Assembly: GCA_963678135.1 (NCBI GenBank)
Contig: OY782667.1
Coordinates: forward strand, 930,001 to 994,000
From: JAHJKV01 sp963678135
GTDB taxonomy: Bacteria; Desulfobacterota; Desulfovibrionia; Desulfovibrionales; Desulfovibrionaceae
Direction: 5' to 3'
DNA length: 64,000 nucleotides
A model generated the notes under the pieces. The model saw nothing but the letters and a program-made list of their open reading frames with translations. It was not told the origin of the DNA and searched no databases. Below, in pieces: positions 7,409 to 16,892 of this stretch (positions are counted from its first letter, which is position 1; each line of letters starts with the position of its first letter). Both the position numbers and the translations under genes were made by a program.

Positions 7409-9844
7409 ATGTCTGATTTTAGAACATTGCTTACTGACGACCAAGTGTACTGCTTTGATGGCGGATACGGGACTTTGCTTATGCAGCGAGGATTGCCAGC
7501 CGGTATGAGCCCTGAGCTTTTTGGGCTTGAACAGCCGGAAACGGTTCGCAGCGTGCATAAGGAATATATACAGGCTGGTGCCATGATTGTAACAAGCAAT
7601 ACTTTTGGAGGAACCGCTCACAAGCTTGGCGCAGGCACGGATGTTTTTGCTTTGAATAAAGCCATGTGCGAATTGGCTTGCTTTGCTACGCAGGGTAAAG
7701 CCTTTGTAGCAGCTTCAATAGGGCCTACTGGTTTGTTTGTGAAGCCACTTGGTAAATTGCATTTTCGGGAAATGGTAGAGCTTTTTAAGGAGCAGATTCG
7801 TGGCTGCATTGCCGGCGGAGCTGACCTCATTCTTGGGGAAACGCATTTTGATTTGGCAGAGGCCAGAGCCGTTGTTTTGGCAGCTCGAGAGCTATGTGAC
7901 CTTCCTGTGGGTATTTCCATGACTTTTGAACAAGGGAGAAGCCTCACCGGTACTGATCCTTTGGTTTTTGTTGATACTGTGCAGAATATGGGGGTGGATA
8001 TTGTTGCTACAAATTGCAGTGCAGGCCCTGAGCAGCTTGTCGCAGTGGTAGAAGCAATGCTGCCCCGTCTTTCCACACCTTTGTATGTAGCCCCCAATGC
8101 TGGCTTGCCGGAATTAGATAGTGCCGGAAACACTGTTTTTCGTTTAGAACCGGAATCTTTTGCAAAGCAGTGTGAGCGTTTTATTGAGCTGGGAGCAAAA
8201 TTTGTAGGTGGCTGCTGTGGCACTGGACCAGCGCATATCAAAAAACTTGCAGAGCGTTGCAAGGATAAACAATGGAATAGGCCTCAAGCCAGCCACGCTG
8301 CGTGCACGGTTCTTACTTCTCGTTCTTTGTCTGTCCCTTTGGGGCGGAGTCATCCGGCTGTACTCATTGGGGAGCGTATCAATCCCACGGGTAAAAAAGA
8401 ATTGACCGCAGAGCTTCAAAAGGGCTGTTTTGATATTGGCTTGCGTTTTGCTCAAGAACAACTGGAACGTGGAGCTCCTGTACTTGATGTGAATGTAGGC
8501 GCGCCACTGGTTAACGAGGCAACAGTTCTTCCTCGTTTGCTGATGGCTTTAGCTGAACGCCATATGTGCCCTTTATGTATTGATTCTCCTGATGCTACGG
8601 CTATTAAGGCTGCTTTGGATATGTATCCGGCTTCAGCCTTGGTCAACTCTATTTCAGGTGAACCCGGGCGCATGGCAGAACTTGGCTCGCTTTGTAGGGA
8701 TTATGGAGCACCATTTATTTTGCTGCCTTTGAAAGGTAAAAAATTGCCAGTTACTGCGTCCGAGCGTTTGGCAATAGTGGAAGAACTCTTGAGTGAAGCT
8801 GAAAGTTTAGGCATTCCTCGTCGTCTTGTGGTGGTAGATGGTTTGGCACTCACGGTTTCTTCAAAACCAGAAGCTGCTCAAGCAACACTGGAGACTATTC
8901 GCTACTGTACTGAAACACTTGGATTGGCAACCACCCTTGGGCTTTCCAATATTTCTTTTGGCCTTCCAGCAAGGGAACTGCTTAATTCCACGTTTTTAGC
9001 TTTGTGTCTTGGTGCTGGTTTATCTTCTTTTATAGGAAATCCTGATTCATCACGCATACGCGAAGTTTTGGCTGCTTCCGAGGTTCTGCTTAACCGTGAT
9101 GCCCAAGCTGAAAAATATATTACAACATACTCAAACTGGAAAGCGAATGCTGAGCCTTTGTCAAGTGCTTCTCAGCATACTCCGGCCAAGCAAAATGAAA
9201 CAGGCATTACCCCCCCTATAGAAGACCCAGAGGGACTTTTTGCAGGGGTTATTTCCGGCGTGAAAACAGAGATACTCAGTAGAATAGAGCAAGCCTTGGC
9301 AAGAGGCGTTGAGCCCTTTGCCTTAATCAATACATTGATGATTCCGGCTATTATGGCTGTTGGTGAGAAATATGAAAAAAAAGAGTTCTTTTTACCCCAG
9401 CTTTTACTCTCTGCCGAAACCATGCAGCTTGGTTTTGAACGTTTGAAGCCACTTTTGCAAAAGGAAGATATTCCAGCGCAAGCCACAATTGTTATGGCCA
9501 CAGTGCAAGGAGATATTCATGACATTGGCAAAAATATTTGCTGCCTTTTGCTTCGGAATCATGGCTTTAATGTTATTGATTTGGGTAAAGATGTTCCGGC
9601 AGAAAAAATTGTAGCAGCTGCAAAGGAGCATAAGGCCAAGGTTATAGGTCTTTCTGCGCTGATGACAACAACCATGGTGCGTATGGAAGACACTGTTCGT
9701 TTGGTGGCTGAGCAAGGGCTTTCAAGTAAAATAGTGATTGGCGGAGCCGTGGTTACGGAAGCGTTTTGTCAAGCCATCGGAGCTCATGCTTGGAGCACAG
9801 ACGCTGTGGATGCTGTAAAAATAATCACGCATCTTACTCAATAA
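7409..9844 (+). CDS. metH: Cobalamin-dependent methionine synthase (homocysteine, folate and B12 modules; no reactivation domain)
   Basis: Transfers a methyl group from methyltetrahydrofolate to homocysteine through cobalamin. Domains in order: a homocysteine-binding barrel (about 1-290) with zinc cysteines in NCSAG and GGCCGTG; a pterin-binding barrel (about 305-570, IGERINPTGKK); a B12 cap (about 605-690); and a Rossmann B12 domain with the DIHDIGKN histidine motif. It ends at 811 aa without the C-terminal SAM-dependent reactivation domain of E. coli MetH, so a separate reactivase or none is used. The ribosome site AAGGAAAA fits the ATG. The gene shows that the cell uses B12, which agrees with the cobalamin riboswitch near 28 kb. 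Confidence 0.95.
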   Translation: MSDFRTLLTDDQVYCFDGGYGTLLMQRGLPAGMSPELFGLEQPETVRSVHKEYIQAGAMIVTSNTFGGTAHKLGAGTDVFALNKAMCELACFATQGKAFVAASIGPTGLFVKPLGKLHFREMVELFKEQIRGCIAGGADLILGETHFDLAEARAVVLAARELCDLPVGISMTFEQGRSLTGTDPLVFVDTVQNMGVDIVATNCSAGPEQLVAVVEAMLPRLSTPLYVAPNAGLPELDSAGNTVFRLEPESFAKQCERFIELGAKFVGGCCGTGPAHIKKLAERCKDKQWNRPQASHAACTVLTSRSLSVPLGRSHPAVLIGERINPTGKKELTAELQKGCFDIGLRFAQEQLERGAPVLDVNVGAPLVNEATVLPRLLMALAERHMCPLCIDSPDATAIKAALDMYPASALVNSISGEPGRMAELGSLCRDYGAPFILLPLKGKKLPVTASERLAIVEELLSEAESLGIPRRLVVVDGLALTVSSKPEAAQATLETIRYCTETLGLATTLGLSNISFGLPARELLNSTFLALCLGAGLSSFIGNPDSSRIREVLAASEVLLNRDAQAEKYITTYSNWKANAEPLSSASQHTPAKQNETGITPPIEDPEGLFAGVISGVKTEILSRIEQALARGVEPFALINTLMIPAIMAVGEKYEKKEFFLPQLLLSAETMQLGFERLKPLLQKEDIPAQATIVMATVQGDIHDIGKNICCLLLRNHGFNVIDLGKDVPAEKIVAAAKEHKAKVIGLSALMTTTMVRMEDTVRLVAEQGLSSKIVIGGAVVTEAFCQAIGAHAWSTDAVDAVKIITHLTQ

Positions 9845-9983
9845 TCACTGTTTTTTGTCTCGGTATAAATAAAAGCCTTGCAATGGCTTGCCAGATGCTA
9901 TGTACAAATTATATTCTACAGCAAAGCTCAAATAGAGTGTGGTGCAAGGCACTTCAGTAGGGGAGTAAATATAAGGGGTGTAT

Positions 9984-10505
9984 ATGAAAAAATATTTGTC
10001 AAGGAAGTTATGTTTTGTATGCGGTCTATTCCTATTTGTCGTTGTTTGTAGCGCACAAGGTGTTTCCTTGGCCAAGGCAGCGGAAGCAGGACAAAGTTCC
10101 GGGCTTCACATGACGGAACTGAACACTTCAGGCATGGTTAAAATTTTATCAGAAAATAAGGGCAAGGCCATTGTTGTCTGCTTTTGGTCAACCTCTTGCC
10201 CTGCCTGTGTTAAGGAAATCCCTGAACTGGAAGCTCTTGCTGCTCGGCATGATGCTGATGAAGTCAAAATAATGATGATCAACTTGGATCGCTCTACACA
10301 AGCTGCTACTGCGTTTTTTGGCAACACTGTGCCAAAGGCAGAGCAATATCATGGTTCACCCTTTCTTGCGCGAGATTACGGGGTACGGAGTATTCCTCAT
10401 TTGGTTTTATATGATAAGAACGGTGCTGTTTTTTTGAATGAACCCGGGTATTTTCCGGCCAATATGCTAGAAGCACTGCTCAAGCGTATTACACAGAGTT
10501 CCTGA
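9984..10505 (+). CDS. Exported TlpA/ResA-like thioredoxin-fold protein
   Basis: About 173 aa with an N-terminal signal peptide (basic MKKYLSRK, then a hydrophobic core, cleavage probably near residue 31). The thioredoxin fold carries a CPAC active site (C72, C75) in CFWSTSCPACVKEIPEL and a cis-Pro region (RSIPHLVLY). Such proteins reduce periplasmic disulfides, often in cytochrome c maturation. That fits a cytochrome-rich anaerobe, but the partner is not identified. The ATG at 9984 (after GGGGTGTAT) is preferred to the in-frame GTG at 9978. Confidence 0.85.
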   Translation: MKKYLSRKLCFVCGLFLFVVVCSAQGVSLAKAAEAGQSSGLHMTELNTSGMVKILSENKGKAIVVCFWSTSCPACVKEIPELEALAARHDADEVKIMMINLDRSTQAATAFFGNTVPKAEQYHGSPFLARDYGVRSIPHLVLYDKNGAVFLNEPGYFPANMLEALLKRITQSS

Positions 10506-10520
10506 GCAGGACAAACAGAG

Positions 10521-10988
10521 ATGCAGTCATGTATTCGCAAGGCTCGTATTCAAGATATACAAGCCATTCACGCTTTTTTATTAAATAGTCCAGAAGAAGA
10601 GGGGCTTGTTTTACCTCGTTCCTATGCACAGCTCTATAATCAACTGCGCGATTTTTTTGTGGCTGTTGATAAAGAAAGTGAAAAAATTGTAGGCTGCTGC
10701 GCCTTAAATATTTGCTGGGATAATTTGGCGGAAGTGCGTTCTTTGGTCGTGGAAAAATCTTTTCGTGGCATGAATTTAGGACGTCAACTTGTTGAAGCCT
10801 GCCTTTCTGAGGCCGTGATTATTGGAATCAATACAATATTTGTCTTAACCAATACGCCTCAATTTTTTGCCAAACTTGGTTTTGCAGAAGGTTCAAAGGA
10901 TGATTTACCTCAAAAGGTTTGGGCTGATTGCATTAATTGTCCTAAATTTCCAGATTGTGATGAAGTTGCCATGTCTATTACATTATAG
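10521..10988 (+). CDS. GNAT N-acetyltransferase, ArgA C-domain-like
   Basis: 155 aa single-domain GNAT. The acetyl-CoA site is VVEKSFRGMNLGRQLVEACL, and the end carries a Cys-rich stretch (CINCPKFPDC). This size and pattern match the short N-acetylglutamate synthase-like acetyltransferases of deltaproteobacteria, so a role in arginine biosynthesis is plausible. Assignment to argA is not certain from sequence alone. It follows the thioredoxin gene by 15 bp and precedes hpt closely, so the group may be cotranscribed. Confidence 0.8.
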   Translation: MQSCIRKARIQDIQAIHAFLLNSPEEEGLVLPRSYAQLYNQLRDFFVAVDKESEKIVGCCALNICWDNLAEVRSLVVEKSFRGMNLGRQLVEACLSEAVIIGINTIFVLTNTPQFFAKLGFAEGSKDDLPQKVWADCINCPKFPDCDEVAMSITL

Positions 10989-11018
10989 GAAAAACATAGG
11001 AAAAACATAGGAAAAACA
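10986..11018 (+). repeat. Three 11-bp tandem repeats carrying the hpt ribosome-binding site
   Basis: TAGGAAAAACA occurs three times in a row (10986, 10997, 11008) and ends directly before the hpt ATG at 11019. Each unit contains an AGGA Shine-Dalgarno-like core. The first unit overlaps the stop codon of the GNAT gene. Confidence 0.9.
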
Positions 11019-11546
11019 ATGAAGCATGAATTACAAGAACTTATACCTGCGGTGAAAATTCAAGAACGTGTCCACGCACTTGCTGCTGAAATAGAAGCAC
11101 ATTATGCAGGAGAAAGCGTGGTCTGTGTTTGTGTTCTTAAGGGAGCTTTTTTCTTTTTTGCAGATCTTATGCGTTGCTTAAAAAATGATCCGGAAATGGA
11201 TTTTGTGCGTTTGGCCAGCTATGGCAATGGCACAAGCAGGGGCAGGGAAGTACATTTTAGCAAAGATATGGAAGTTCCGGTCAAGGGTAAACATGTGCTT
11301 TTAATAGAAGATATTGTTGATTCCGGACGTAGCGTAGAATTTCTTAAGCATGTTATTGAGAAAAGAGAGCCGAAAAGTTTGAAAGTTTGTGCACTTGTTG
11401 ATAAGCAAGAAAGACGAGAAGTTGATTTTGACCTTGATTTTTTTGGCTTTGACCTGACGAACAAAGGTTTTTTAGTGGGTTATGGCCTTGATTATGCTGA
11501 AAAATATCGAGAGCTTGATGCCCTTTATGAGCTTATCAATCCTTAA
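11019..11546 (+). CDS. hpt: Hypoxanthine phosphoribosyltransferase
   Basis: Salvages hypoxanthine/guanine to IMP/GMP with PRPP. The PRPP-binding motif VLLIEDIVDSGRS is at about residues 93-105, with the flexible-loop region LASYGNGTSRG before it and the purine-specificity end (KGFLVGYGLDYAEKYR). 175 aa is normal for the family. The ribosome site lies in the triple 11-bp repeat just upstream. Confidence 0.95.
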   Translation: MKHELQELIPAVKIQERVHALAAEIEAHYAGESVVCVCVLKGAFFFFADLMRCLKNDPEMDFVRLASYGNGTSRGREVHFSKDMEVPVKGKHVLLIEDIVDSGRSVEFLKHVIEKREPKSLKVCALVDKQERREVDFDLDFFGFDLTNKGFLVGYGLDYAEKYRELDALYELINP

Positions 11547-11570
11547 ACCTTCTGAAAAAAGAGGTTTCAA

Positions 11571-13217
11571 ATGATTGTTACATGTCCTAATTGCACCACA
11601 AAATATAATCTTGCGGATGAAAAAATTGCTTCAGAAGGCATTAAGGTTAGATGCTCTAAATGCAGCCACCAGTTCCAAGTGATGTTGCCTGAGACTGAAG
11701 CAGCAGAAGAAATGGAAGTATCACTACAGAATGCTTCTTCCGAAGCTCCTGTTTCTGAAGTAGAAAAAGATTTTGAACAAGCACAAGGATTTGCTCATGC
11801 AGCAGAGGATCGTGGAATAGACAGTGAGGATGAAGAATTTGAAGACGACTATGAAGATGACTATGAAAACGGCAATGAAGACGAAATTGGGGACGCGCTA
11901 AACCAAGCTCCAGAGGAACCGTCTGTTTCTTTTGACGAAGAGCAAGATATTGATTTTGAACAAGCATTTCAAGAAGCTATGGCTGAAAATGCAGAAGCCG
12001 AAGAACAAGAAAATTTATCTGAAGATGCAGCAGACCCCGAAGATGAACATCTGGATGATGTCTTGGGTGATCTTGAATTTGGGCTATCTGAACCGAGTTC
12101 TCGCAATGAAGACAGTGAGGACGCAGAAGAGGATGATAAAGACCAAGTTTGGGATGGGGAGGAATTAAGTGAGTCCAATGATCTTGATGATCCTGAAAAT
12201 TTTAATGATATTGAAGATGCAGAGGATATTGAAGACGTAGAAGATGTTGAAGACGTAGAAGAACAAAATTTAGATGACTTCGAGGAAGCAGAAGAACAAG
12301 AAGCTCCAGAAGCGCATTTGGAAGATCAAACAGTAGAAAAAAGCTCGGATGAGAAAAGCTTGGATAAAGAGAGCTTGAATGCAGAGCAACTCGATGAATC
12401 TAAAAAAGAGGAAGACTTAGAAAAAGATGAAATATTAGGAGAAGAGGAAGATTTGGAAGACGATGATGAATTAGCAGAAGACGAAGAATTAGAAGACGAG
12501 GATTTAGAGCCGGAAGAGTTTTCTCTTGATCTTGAGGATGATGAGCAGGAGCGTGAAGGGCATTCTGATCCTGAAGTTTTTTATATTAACGATACCACTG
12601 ATTTTGAGTCCCAAGACCCACGCGAAACACGAGGAAAATATGGCATCGTACTGGGGATACTCCTCTTTATTTTTTCTGTGATGGTTGCAGGAACAATAAG
12701 TTTCCATTTTGATTTATGGACTTTACCAGAATCAATGCAAGATATTGCTGTGGAAGTACCTTTTGAATTACCGCTTAAGGTGCCATTCTTGGTTTCTGCT
12801 GGTGCTTCACAAAACGCGGATCCTACCGAGCGAATTAAAGAAATACAGCCTGTTGATTTTAGACAATACGTTGTCAAAAATGTATCGGAAGGTCATATTT
12901 TTGTGGTTGAGGGCAAAGCGCGCAACAATTCCAAAACACCCAAAAAGCAAATTAAAGTGGCAGTAAGTCTTTTTGCCAAAGATGGAACTCTTTTGGCGCA
13001 GCAAGAACAGCTCTGTGGCAACACTCTGTCTCTTTTTCAGTTGCAGGTTGATGACCGCCAAAGCATGGAGCAAAACTTAGCCTCACCACGGGGAACAAAG
13101 TTAAATAATTCGTATATAGAATCAGGGGAAACAACTCCATTTATGTTTGCGTTTTTTGGTTTGCAGGCCAAGGTTGAGGAGTACAATATCCGCATTGCGG
13201 ACGCTCTGGAACCGTAG
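11571..13217 (+). CDS. Zinc-ribbon (MJ0042-type) membrane protein with long acidic region and DUF3426-like C-terminus
   Basis: 548 aa. The N-terminal ribbon has C5-x2-C8 and C28-x2-C31 (MIVTCPNCTTKYNLAD, VRCSKCSHQF). Residues about 45-340 are extremely rich in Glu and Asp with low complexity. One membrane helix follows (about 358-380, GIVLGILLFIFSVMVAGTIS), then a C-terminal domain of the DUF3426 type (VKNVSEGHIFVVEGKARNNS). Topology is probably ribbon and acidic arm in the cytosol, C-terminal domain outside. Function is unknown in this family. The acidic segment is made of imperfect short repeats (EDVED, EELED) and may expand or contract by slippage. Confidence 0.85.
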   Translation: MIVTCPNCTTKYNLADEKIASEGIKVRCSKCSHQFQVMLPETEAAEEMEVSLQNASSEAPVSEVEKDFEQAQGFAHAAEDRGIDSEDEEFEDDYEDDYENGNEDEIGDALNQAPEEPSVSFDEEQDIDFEQAFQEAMAENAEAEEQENLSEDAADPEDEHLDDVLGDLEFGLSEPSSRNEDSEDAEEDDKDQVWDGEELSESNDLDDPENFNDIEDAEDIEDVEDVEDVEEQNLDDFEEAEEQEAPEAHLEDQTVEKSSDEKSLDKESLNAEQLDESKKEEDLEKDEILGEEEDLEDDDELAEDEELEDEDLEPEEFSLDLEDDEQEREGHSDPEVFYINDTTDFESQDPRETRGKYGIVLGILLFIFSVMVAGTISFHFDLWTLPESMQDIAVEVPFELPLKVPFLVSAGASQNADPTERIKEIQPVDFRQYVVKNVSEGHIFVVEGKARNNSKTPKKQIKVAVSLFAKDGTLLAQQEQLCGNTLSLFQLQVDDRQSMEQNLASPRGTKLNNSYIESGETTPFMFAFFGLQAKVEEYNIRIADALEP

Positions 13218-13258
13218 CAGGTACAAGCAAAAAACAAAAGCAGCGCAAGGAGTTTTTC

Positions 13259-14005
13259 ATGCAGTATACAATTTATCCATTGGTCATGGGTAGCAAGGTT
13301 TTTGATAAAGGCATGATGACCTATCAACATGCCTATGGAACTCCGTATACTATTCCTATTTACTGTTGGTATATTGAAGGAAGCGATAAAACTATTATTG
13401 TGGATAGTGGTGAAATGCATCCCATCAAAAGTGCGGAACGGGAAAAAGCAATAGGTGGCTCTATCCTGACTTTTGAAGAAGGTTTGGCTCGTTTTGGTAA
13501 AAAGCCGGAAGATGTGGATGTCATTATTCATACTCATTTGCATAATGACCATTGCGAAAATGATTATAAATGTGTGAACGCGCGGATATGGGTGCATGAA
13601 AAGGAGCTGGAAGCTATTCATAAGCCCCATCCGCTCGATTTTCGCTATCTTGAAGATTATATTGAAGATGTTGAAGAAAACGGTCAGCTTGAAATAGTTT
13701 CCGGTGATGTCGAAGTTTTACCCGGCATCACAATGATTCATACTCCGGCTCATACCGAAGGCGGAATGTCTGTGTTGATAGACACCGCAGCTCACGGCAA
13801 GGTTCTGATTACCGGATTTTGCGTTATTCAAGAAAATTTTAATCCACCGCCGGAAATACGAGGCATGGAAATGGAAGTCATTCCCCCGGGAACCAATACC
13901 GGCCCTATGAGAGCCTATGATATTTTAGTACAAGCGCGAGAAATGGCAGATACAATTATTTGTTTACATGAGCCACAATATGCTACAGGCGAGAGCATAG
14001 GCTAA
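13259..14005 (+). CDS. Metallo-beta-lactamase-fold hydrolase (lactonase-like)
   Basis: 248 aa with the metal motif H93-L-H95-N-D97-H98 (HTHLHNDH), a downstream His (HTPAHTEGG) and an Asp/His set as in N-acyl-homoserine lactonase-type enzymes. The long N-terminal strand set (YGTPYTIPIYCWYIEG) is also typical of that branch. A good GGAG site precedes the ATG. The substrate is not known. A small gene of unknown function follows by 30 bp and could be functionally linked. Confidence 0.85.
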   Translation: MQYTIYPLVMGSKVFDKGMMTYQHAYGTPYTIPIYCWYIEGSDKTIIVDSGEMHPIKSAEREKAIGGSILTFEEGLARFGKKPEDVDVIIHTHLHNDHCENDYKCVNARIWVHEKELEAIHKPHPLDFRYLEDYIEDVEENGQLEIVSGDVEVLPGITMIHTPAHTEGGMSVLIDTAAHGKVLITGFCVIQENFNPPPEIRGMEMEVIPPGTNTGPMRAYDILVQAREMADTIICLHEPQYATGESIG

Positions 14006-14035
14006 ACAGGGTAGCAATAAGGAGTCGTGAAGGAT

Positions 14036-14404
14036 ATGGCACAAGATTTTCGTGAATTATTACAAGAAGCAGAGCGTACAGAGTGGGGCAGAACCTTTAC
14101 TGAAATTATTATAAATGGTGTTTTTGGCTTTTCTGTGCAAGCCAGTGATGCACATGCCTGCTCCCCAGAGCAGACTTTAGATGACCCGTATGCCTATGAA
14201 TCTTTTGAAATTACCCTGCGCCAACTTGATGTTCCTTTTATTGATACGCCAGGTAAAGGAGCGTGGGAATCGTTTGAAAGCGAACCGTGGTTTTCAAAGT
14301 TTGACCGAGGCATGGTCGCAGGACTAAAAATTTACGAATTTGCACCTGTAGCAGAAGTACAAACTATTTATGAAAAACTTGTGGAATATGCCTCTGTTCG
14401 CTGA
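14036..14404 (+). CDS. Small conserved-looking protein of unknown function
   Basis: 122 aa, soluble and acidic, with no recognised domain. It has a single Cys and several aromatic residues in a compact, foldable pattern. An AAGGAG site lies about 11 nt before the ATG at 14036; a GTG at 14027 is the alternative start. It follows the metallo-beta-lactamase gene on the same strand and converges with dgkA, with 7 bp between. Confidence 0.7.
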   Translation: MAQDFRELLQEAERTEWGRTFTEIIINGVFGFSVQASDAHACSPEQTLDDPYAYESFEITLRQLDVPFIDTPGKGAWESFESEPWFSKFDRGMVAGLKIYEFAPVAEVQTIYEKLVEYASVR

Positions 14405-14411
14405 GTAGCCA

Positions 14412-14771
14412 TTACTTCCATAGTATCAGCACCCACACAACAGCAGCCCAAAGAATACTGAGCAGTACGGCACTTGAGGCAAGGTCTTTGGCCATGCCAG
14501 CAAGAGGATGTTTTTCTTGGCTAATGCGGTCAATACTTGCTTCAATAGCGGTATTGATAATCTCTGTTACTAAAATGCCAATAAGACTGCCAATCAGCAG
14601 TATTTTTTCACAGAGTTCAAGATCAAGCCACAGAGCAAGGGGAAGCAGTATACAACAGGCAAGCAATTCCTCTTGAAACGCTTTTTGCTTGAAGGCAAAG
14701 CCAAAACCTTGCCAAGAATACTTGAAGGCAAGCAAGAGTCTTTTCAGCCGTGTTTTAAGAAATAAGAGCAT
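14412..14771 (-). CDS. dgkA: Diacylglycerol kinase
   Basis: Integral membrane kinase that recycles diacylglycerol to phosphatidic acid. 119 aa with three membrane helices and the family signature EIINTAIEASIDRIS (about residues 69-83), followed by AKDLASSAVLLS. The length is typical. Convergent with the preceding gene. Confidence 0.95.
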   Translation of the reverse strand: MLLFLKTRLKRLLLAFKYSWQGFGFAFKQKAFQEELLACCILLPLALWLDLELCEKILLIGSLIGILVTEIINTAIEASIDRISQEKHPLAGMAKDLASSAVLLSILWAAVVWVLILWK

Positions 14772-14900
14772 GGTGTTATGTTTGTCTTTTTTATTGTAGC
14801 GTCTTGTATTATCGTATCTTGTAGCCAGTAGGCGTGGGCGCGAGGCATTGTGCTATACTAATTTTATTTGGGCATATTTTTGTATATGAAAATAAAGCCT

Positions 14901-15998
14901 CTAAACATCCTTGCTTGCAAGGGGCTGCGTAGGAAGGGCTAACTTGTGTTTCTTTGCGCCTGGGCTAAACGCGGTATTAAAGATACGGATATACAATTTT
15001 TCCGCTTCTTCAAGTTTTGGATTTAACTGCAAGGCTTTGGTAATCGCACGGCCTGCTTCTTCTATGTTATCTAAAAAATAGTGTGCTTTGCTGAGGTTGT
15101 AATAGATGTTTTCATCTGTTGGAGTTAATTCTAAAGCGCGTTCATAGGCTCTAATTGCACCAATGTAATCACCTTTTCGGCGCAGACGTACCCCAAGTGT
15201 ATTATACGGATTGGGAACATCGTTTTCGTATTTCAGTACTTCCACAAACGTGGCTTTTGTTTCTTCTAAACGATCAAATTGCGCATAAATTTCACTGGCT
15301 TTATGCATATAACGTGTATAAGAGCTTCCATCCCCTTTGTGCATATATGCTTTAGCAAGACCTTGATATGCTTCTGCGTAGACTTCATTGATTCGGAGGG
15401 CTTTCTTAAAGGCTCTGATGGCTTTGCCATACTTTTCTTGCAGTAAAAAATCGCAACCCATATCATAATATTTTTGAGCTTCCTCTTGCGCGGAAAGGAT
15501 GGTCTTAAAACTTTCAATTGCCTTATCGTAATTTCCGCTGGAAACTAAGGTATCTGCTTCAGCAAGCTGCTGTGTTTCTATTTCTTGATATGTATCAACT
15601 TCAGCAGAAGTCAGCAGGTAACGCTCAAAGGTCTCTTCTGAATATGGTCTGATGATATAGCCAACACAGCCCACTGCAATTGCATCTAAAACATGCTCTT
15701 TGCTGCTTACTTCAGTTATGAGTACCACAGGAATTTTTTGTAATCGCGTATCGTTTTTGATTTTTTGTATAAAATCAATATCTGTCATATCTTCCAGTTG
15801 TGCATCGCAAAGAATAAGATCAATTTCTTTTTTTGCGAGCTGTCGCAGGGCATCAGCACTGGAGGACGCAAGAGTAATGGTTTTTGGTGCAAAAGCAGAG
15901 ATATTTGTGTGGTCGATTTTTGCATGTGCCTCATCGTCAGAAATGATAAGTACATGTTTGTATAATTGAAATACTTTGCTATCGCGTCTTCGAGCCAT
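14901..15998 (-). CDS. Response-regulator receiver domain fused to TPR repeats
   Basis: 365 aa. A receiver domain (about 14-130) has acidic pocket residues D21/D22 and the probable phospho-acceptor D65 (LILCDAQLED). The usual Lys before the conserved Pro is Arg (GYIIRPYSE), which may alter signalling. Residues about 140-345 form TPR helices (ALRINEVYAEAYQGLAKAY, ALELTPTDENIYYNLSKAH). There is no DNA-binding domain, so the output is likely protein-protein interaction. No histidine kinase is adjacent. Confidence 0.88.
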   Translation of the reverse strand: MARRRDSKVFQLYKHVLIISDDEAHAKIDHTNISAFAPKTITLASSSADALRQLAKKEIDLILCDAQLEDMTDIDFIQKIKNDTRLQKIPVVLITEVSSKEHVLDAIAVGCVGYIIRPYSEETFERYLLTSAEVDTYQEIETQQLAEADTLVSSGNYDKAIESFKTILSAQEEAQKYYDMGCDFLLQEKYGKAIRAFKKALRINEVYAEAYQGLAKAYMHKGDGSSYTRYMHKASEIYAQFDRLEETKATFVEVLKYENDVPNPYNTLGVRLRRKGDYIGAIRAYERALELTPTDENIYYNLSKAHYFLDNIEEAGRAITKALQLNPKLEEAEKLYIRIFNTAFSPGAKKHKLALPTQPLASKDV

Positions 15999-16052
15999 GT
16001 GTATCTCTTTTGTTCAATTGTGCCTTTTTATGCTTTGATACCCTAAAAAAGA

Positions 16053-16298
16053 TTATTTCAAAAGGCGTTTTTTTTCAACTTCGTAGACATATTTGTCAAT
16101 ATCGCCTTGTGTGAAGCGGTTTTCCAAGGCTTGCAACTCTCGTGCTGTTTCTTCCTGAGCCATACGATCAAGTTCATGGTCACGCCAAATGCCTTTGGGG
16201 CCATAAAAAAAGCGTAGAAAAAGGAAGATGCAGCCCAGAATAAAGAGCATGAACACAATACGACTTGCTGAAAACAGCAGGCTTTCATTGAGCCCCAT
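16053..16298 (-). CDS. Small single-pass membrane protein
   Basis: 81 aa if started at the Met at 16298: a short N-terminus, one membrane helix (about residues 12-32, VFMLFILGCIFLFLRFFYG), then a charged tail ending GDIDKYVYEVEKKRLLK. That tail resembles the short SHOCT-type helical hairpin. The frame is open to 16436 but the extra residues look random. No good ribosome site is seen, so the start is uncertain. Function unknown. Confidence 0.6.
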   Translation of the reverse strand: MGLNESLLFSASRIVFMLFILGCIFLFLRFFYGPKGIWRDHELDRMAQEETARELQALENRFTQGDIDKYVYEVEKKRLLK

Positions 16299-16523
16299 GG
16301 AAAATGGCCAAAAATCAAACTCTGCACCAAGGTCTTTGAGCCTGAATATTTGTACTGAAAATAATTGAAATACACCGGACACTTCGCTGCCCCTTATTCT
16401 CTGTGTTTTACCCTTTGTATATATCGCGGCTTTCAAAGCATGGCAAGAGCCTATAAAATATGCTCAGTTTAGAAGTTCTATATGTCTTGCTCGACTGTGT
16501 GAATTAAGTTATTTCAAAAAACC

Positions 16524-16877
16524 ATGCATGAAATGTCGCTTGTTGAATCCGTTATGAATATTTTGGCTGATGAAAAGGCACAAAGAAATTTGGGGCGTAT
16601 TATCCGAGTTACTTTGCAAAACGGTGCATTAGCCGGAGTTGTTACCGACTCCATGTATTTTGCTTGGGAAGCACTGACGCCGGGTACAGAGTTTGAGGGC
16701 TGTGAGATGATTATCAATGAAACACCGCTTAAGCTCAAATGTTCTTGCGGCACTGAATTTGTTCCTCAAGATGTGAAGTACACGCCTTGCCCTTCTTGTG
16801 AGGCCGTGCTTGGACACGAAGTACTTGAAGGACGTGAATTTTTAATACAAAATATTGAAGCCGAGGATGGAGAATAA
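16524..16877 (+). CDS. hypA: Hydrogenase nickel-incorporation zinc protein HypA
   Basis: Delivers nickel, with HypB, to the large subunit of [NiFe] hydrogenases. The invariant N-terminus MHEMSLVES carries the nickel ligand H2. The zinc site is two CxxC pairs (CSCGTEF and CPSCEAV). 117 aa is normal. hypB follows 15 bp later with a strong AAGGAGAGAG site between them. Confidence 0.96.
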   Translation: MHEMSLVESVMNILADEKAQRNLGRIIRVTLQNGALAGVVTDSMYFAWEALTPGTEFEGCEMIINETPLKLKCSCGTEFVPQDVKYTPCPSCEAVLGHEVLEGREFLIQNIEAEDGE

Positions 16878-16892
16878 CTTAAGGAGAGAGCT

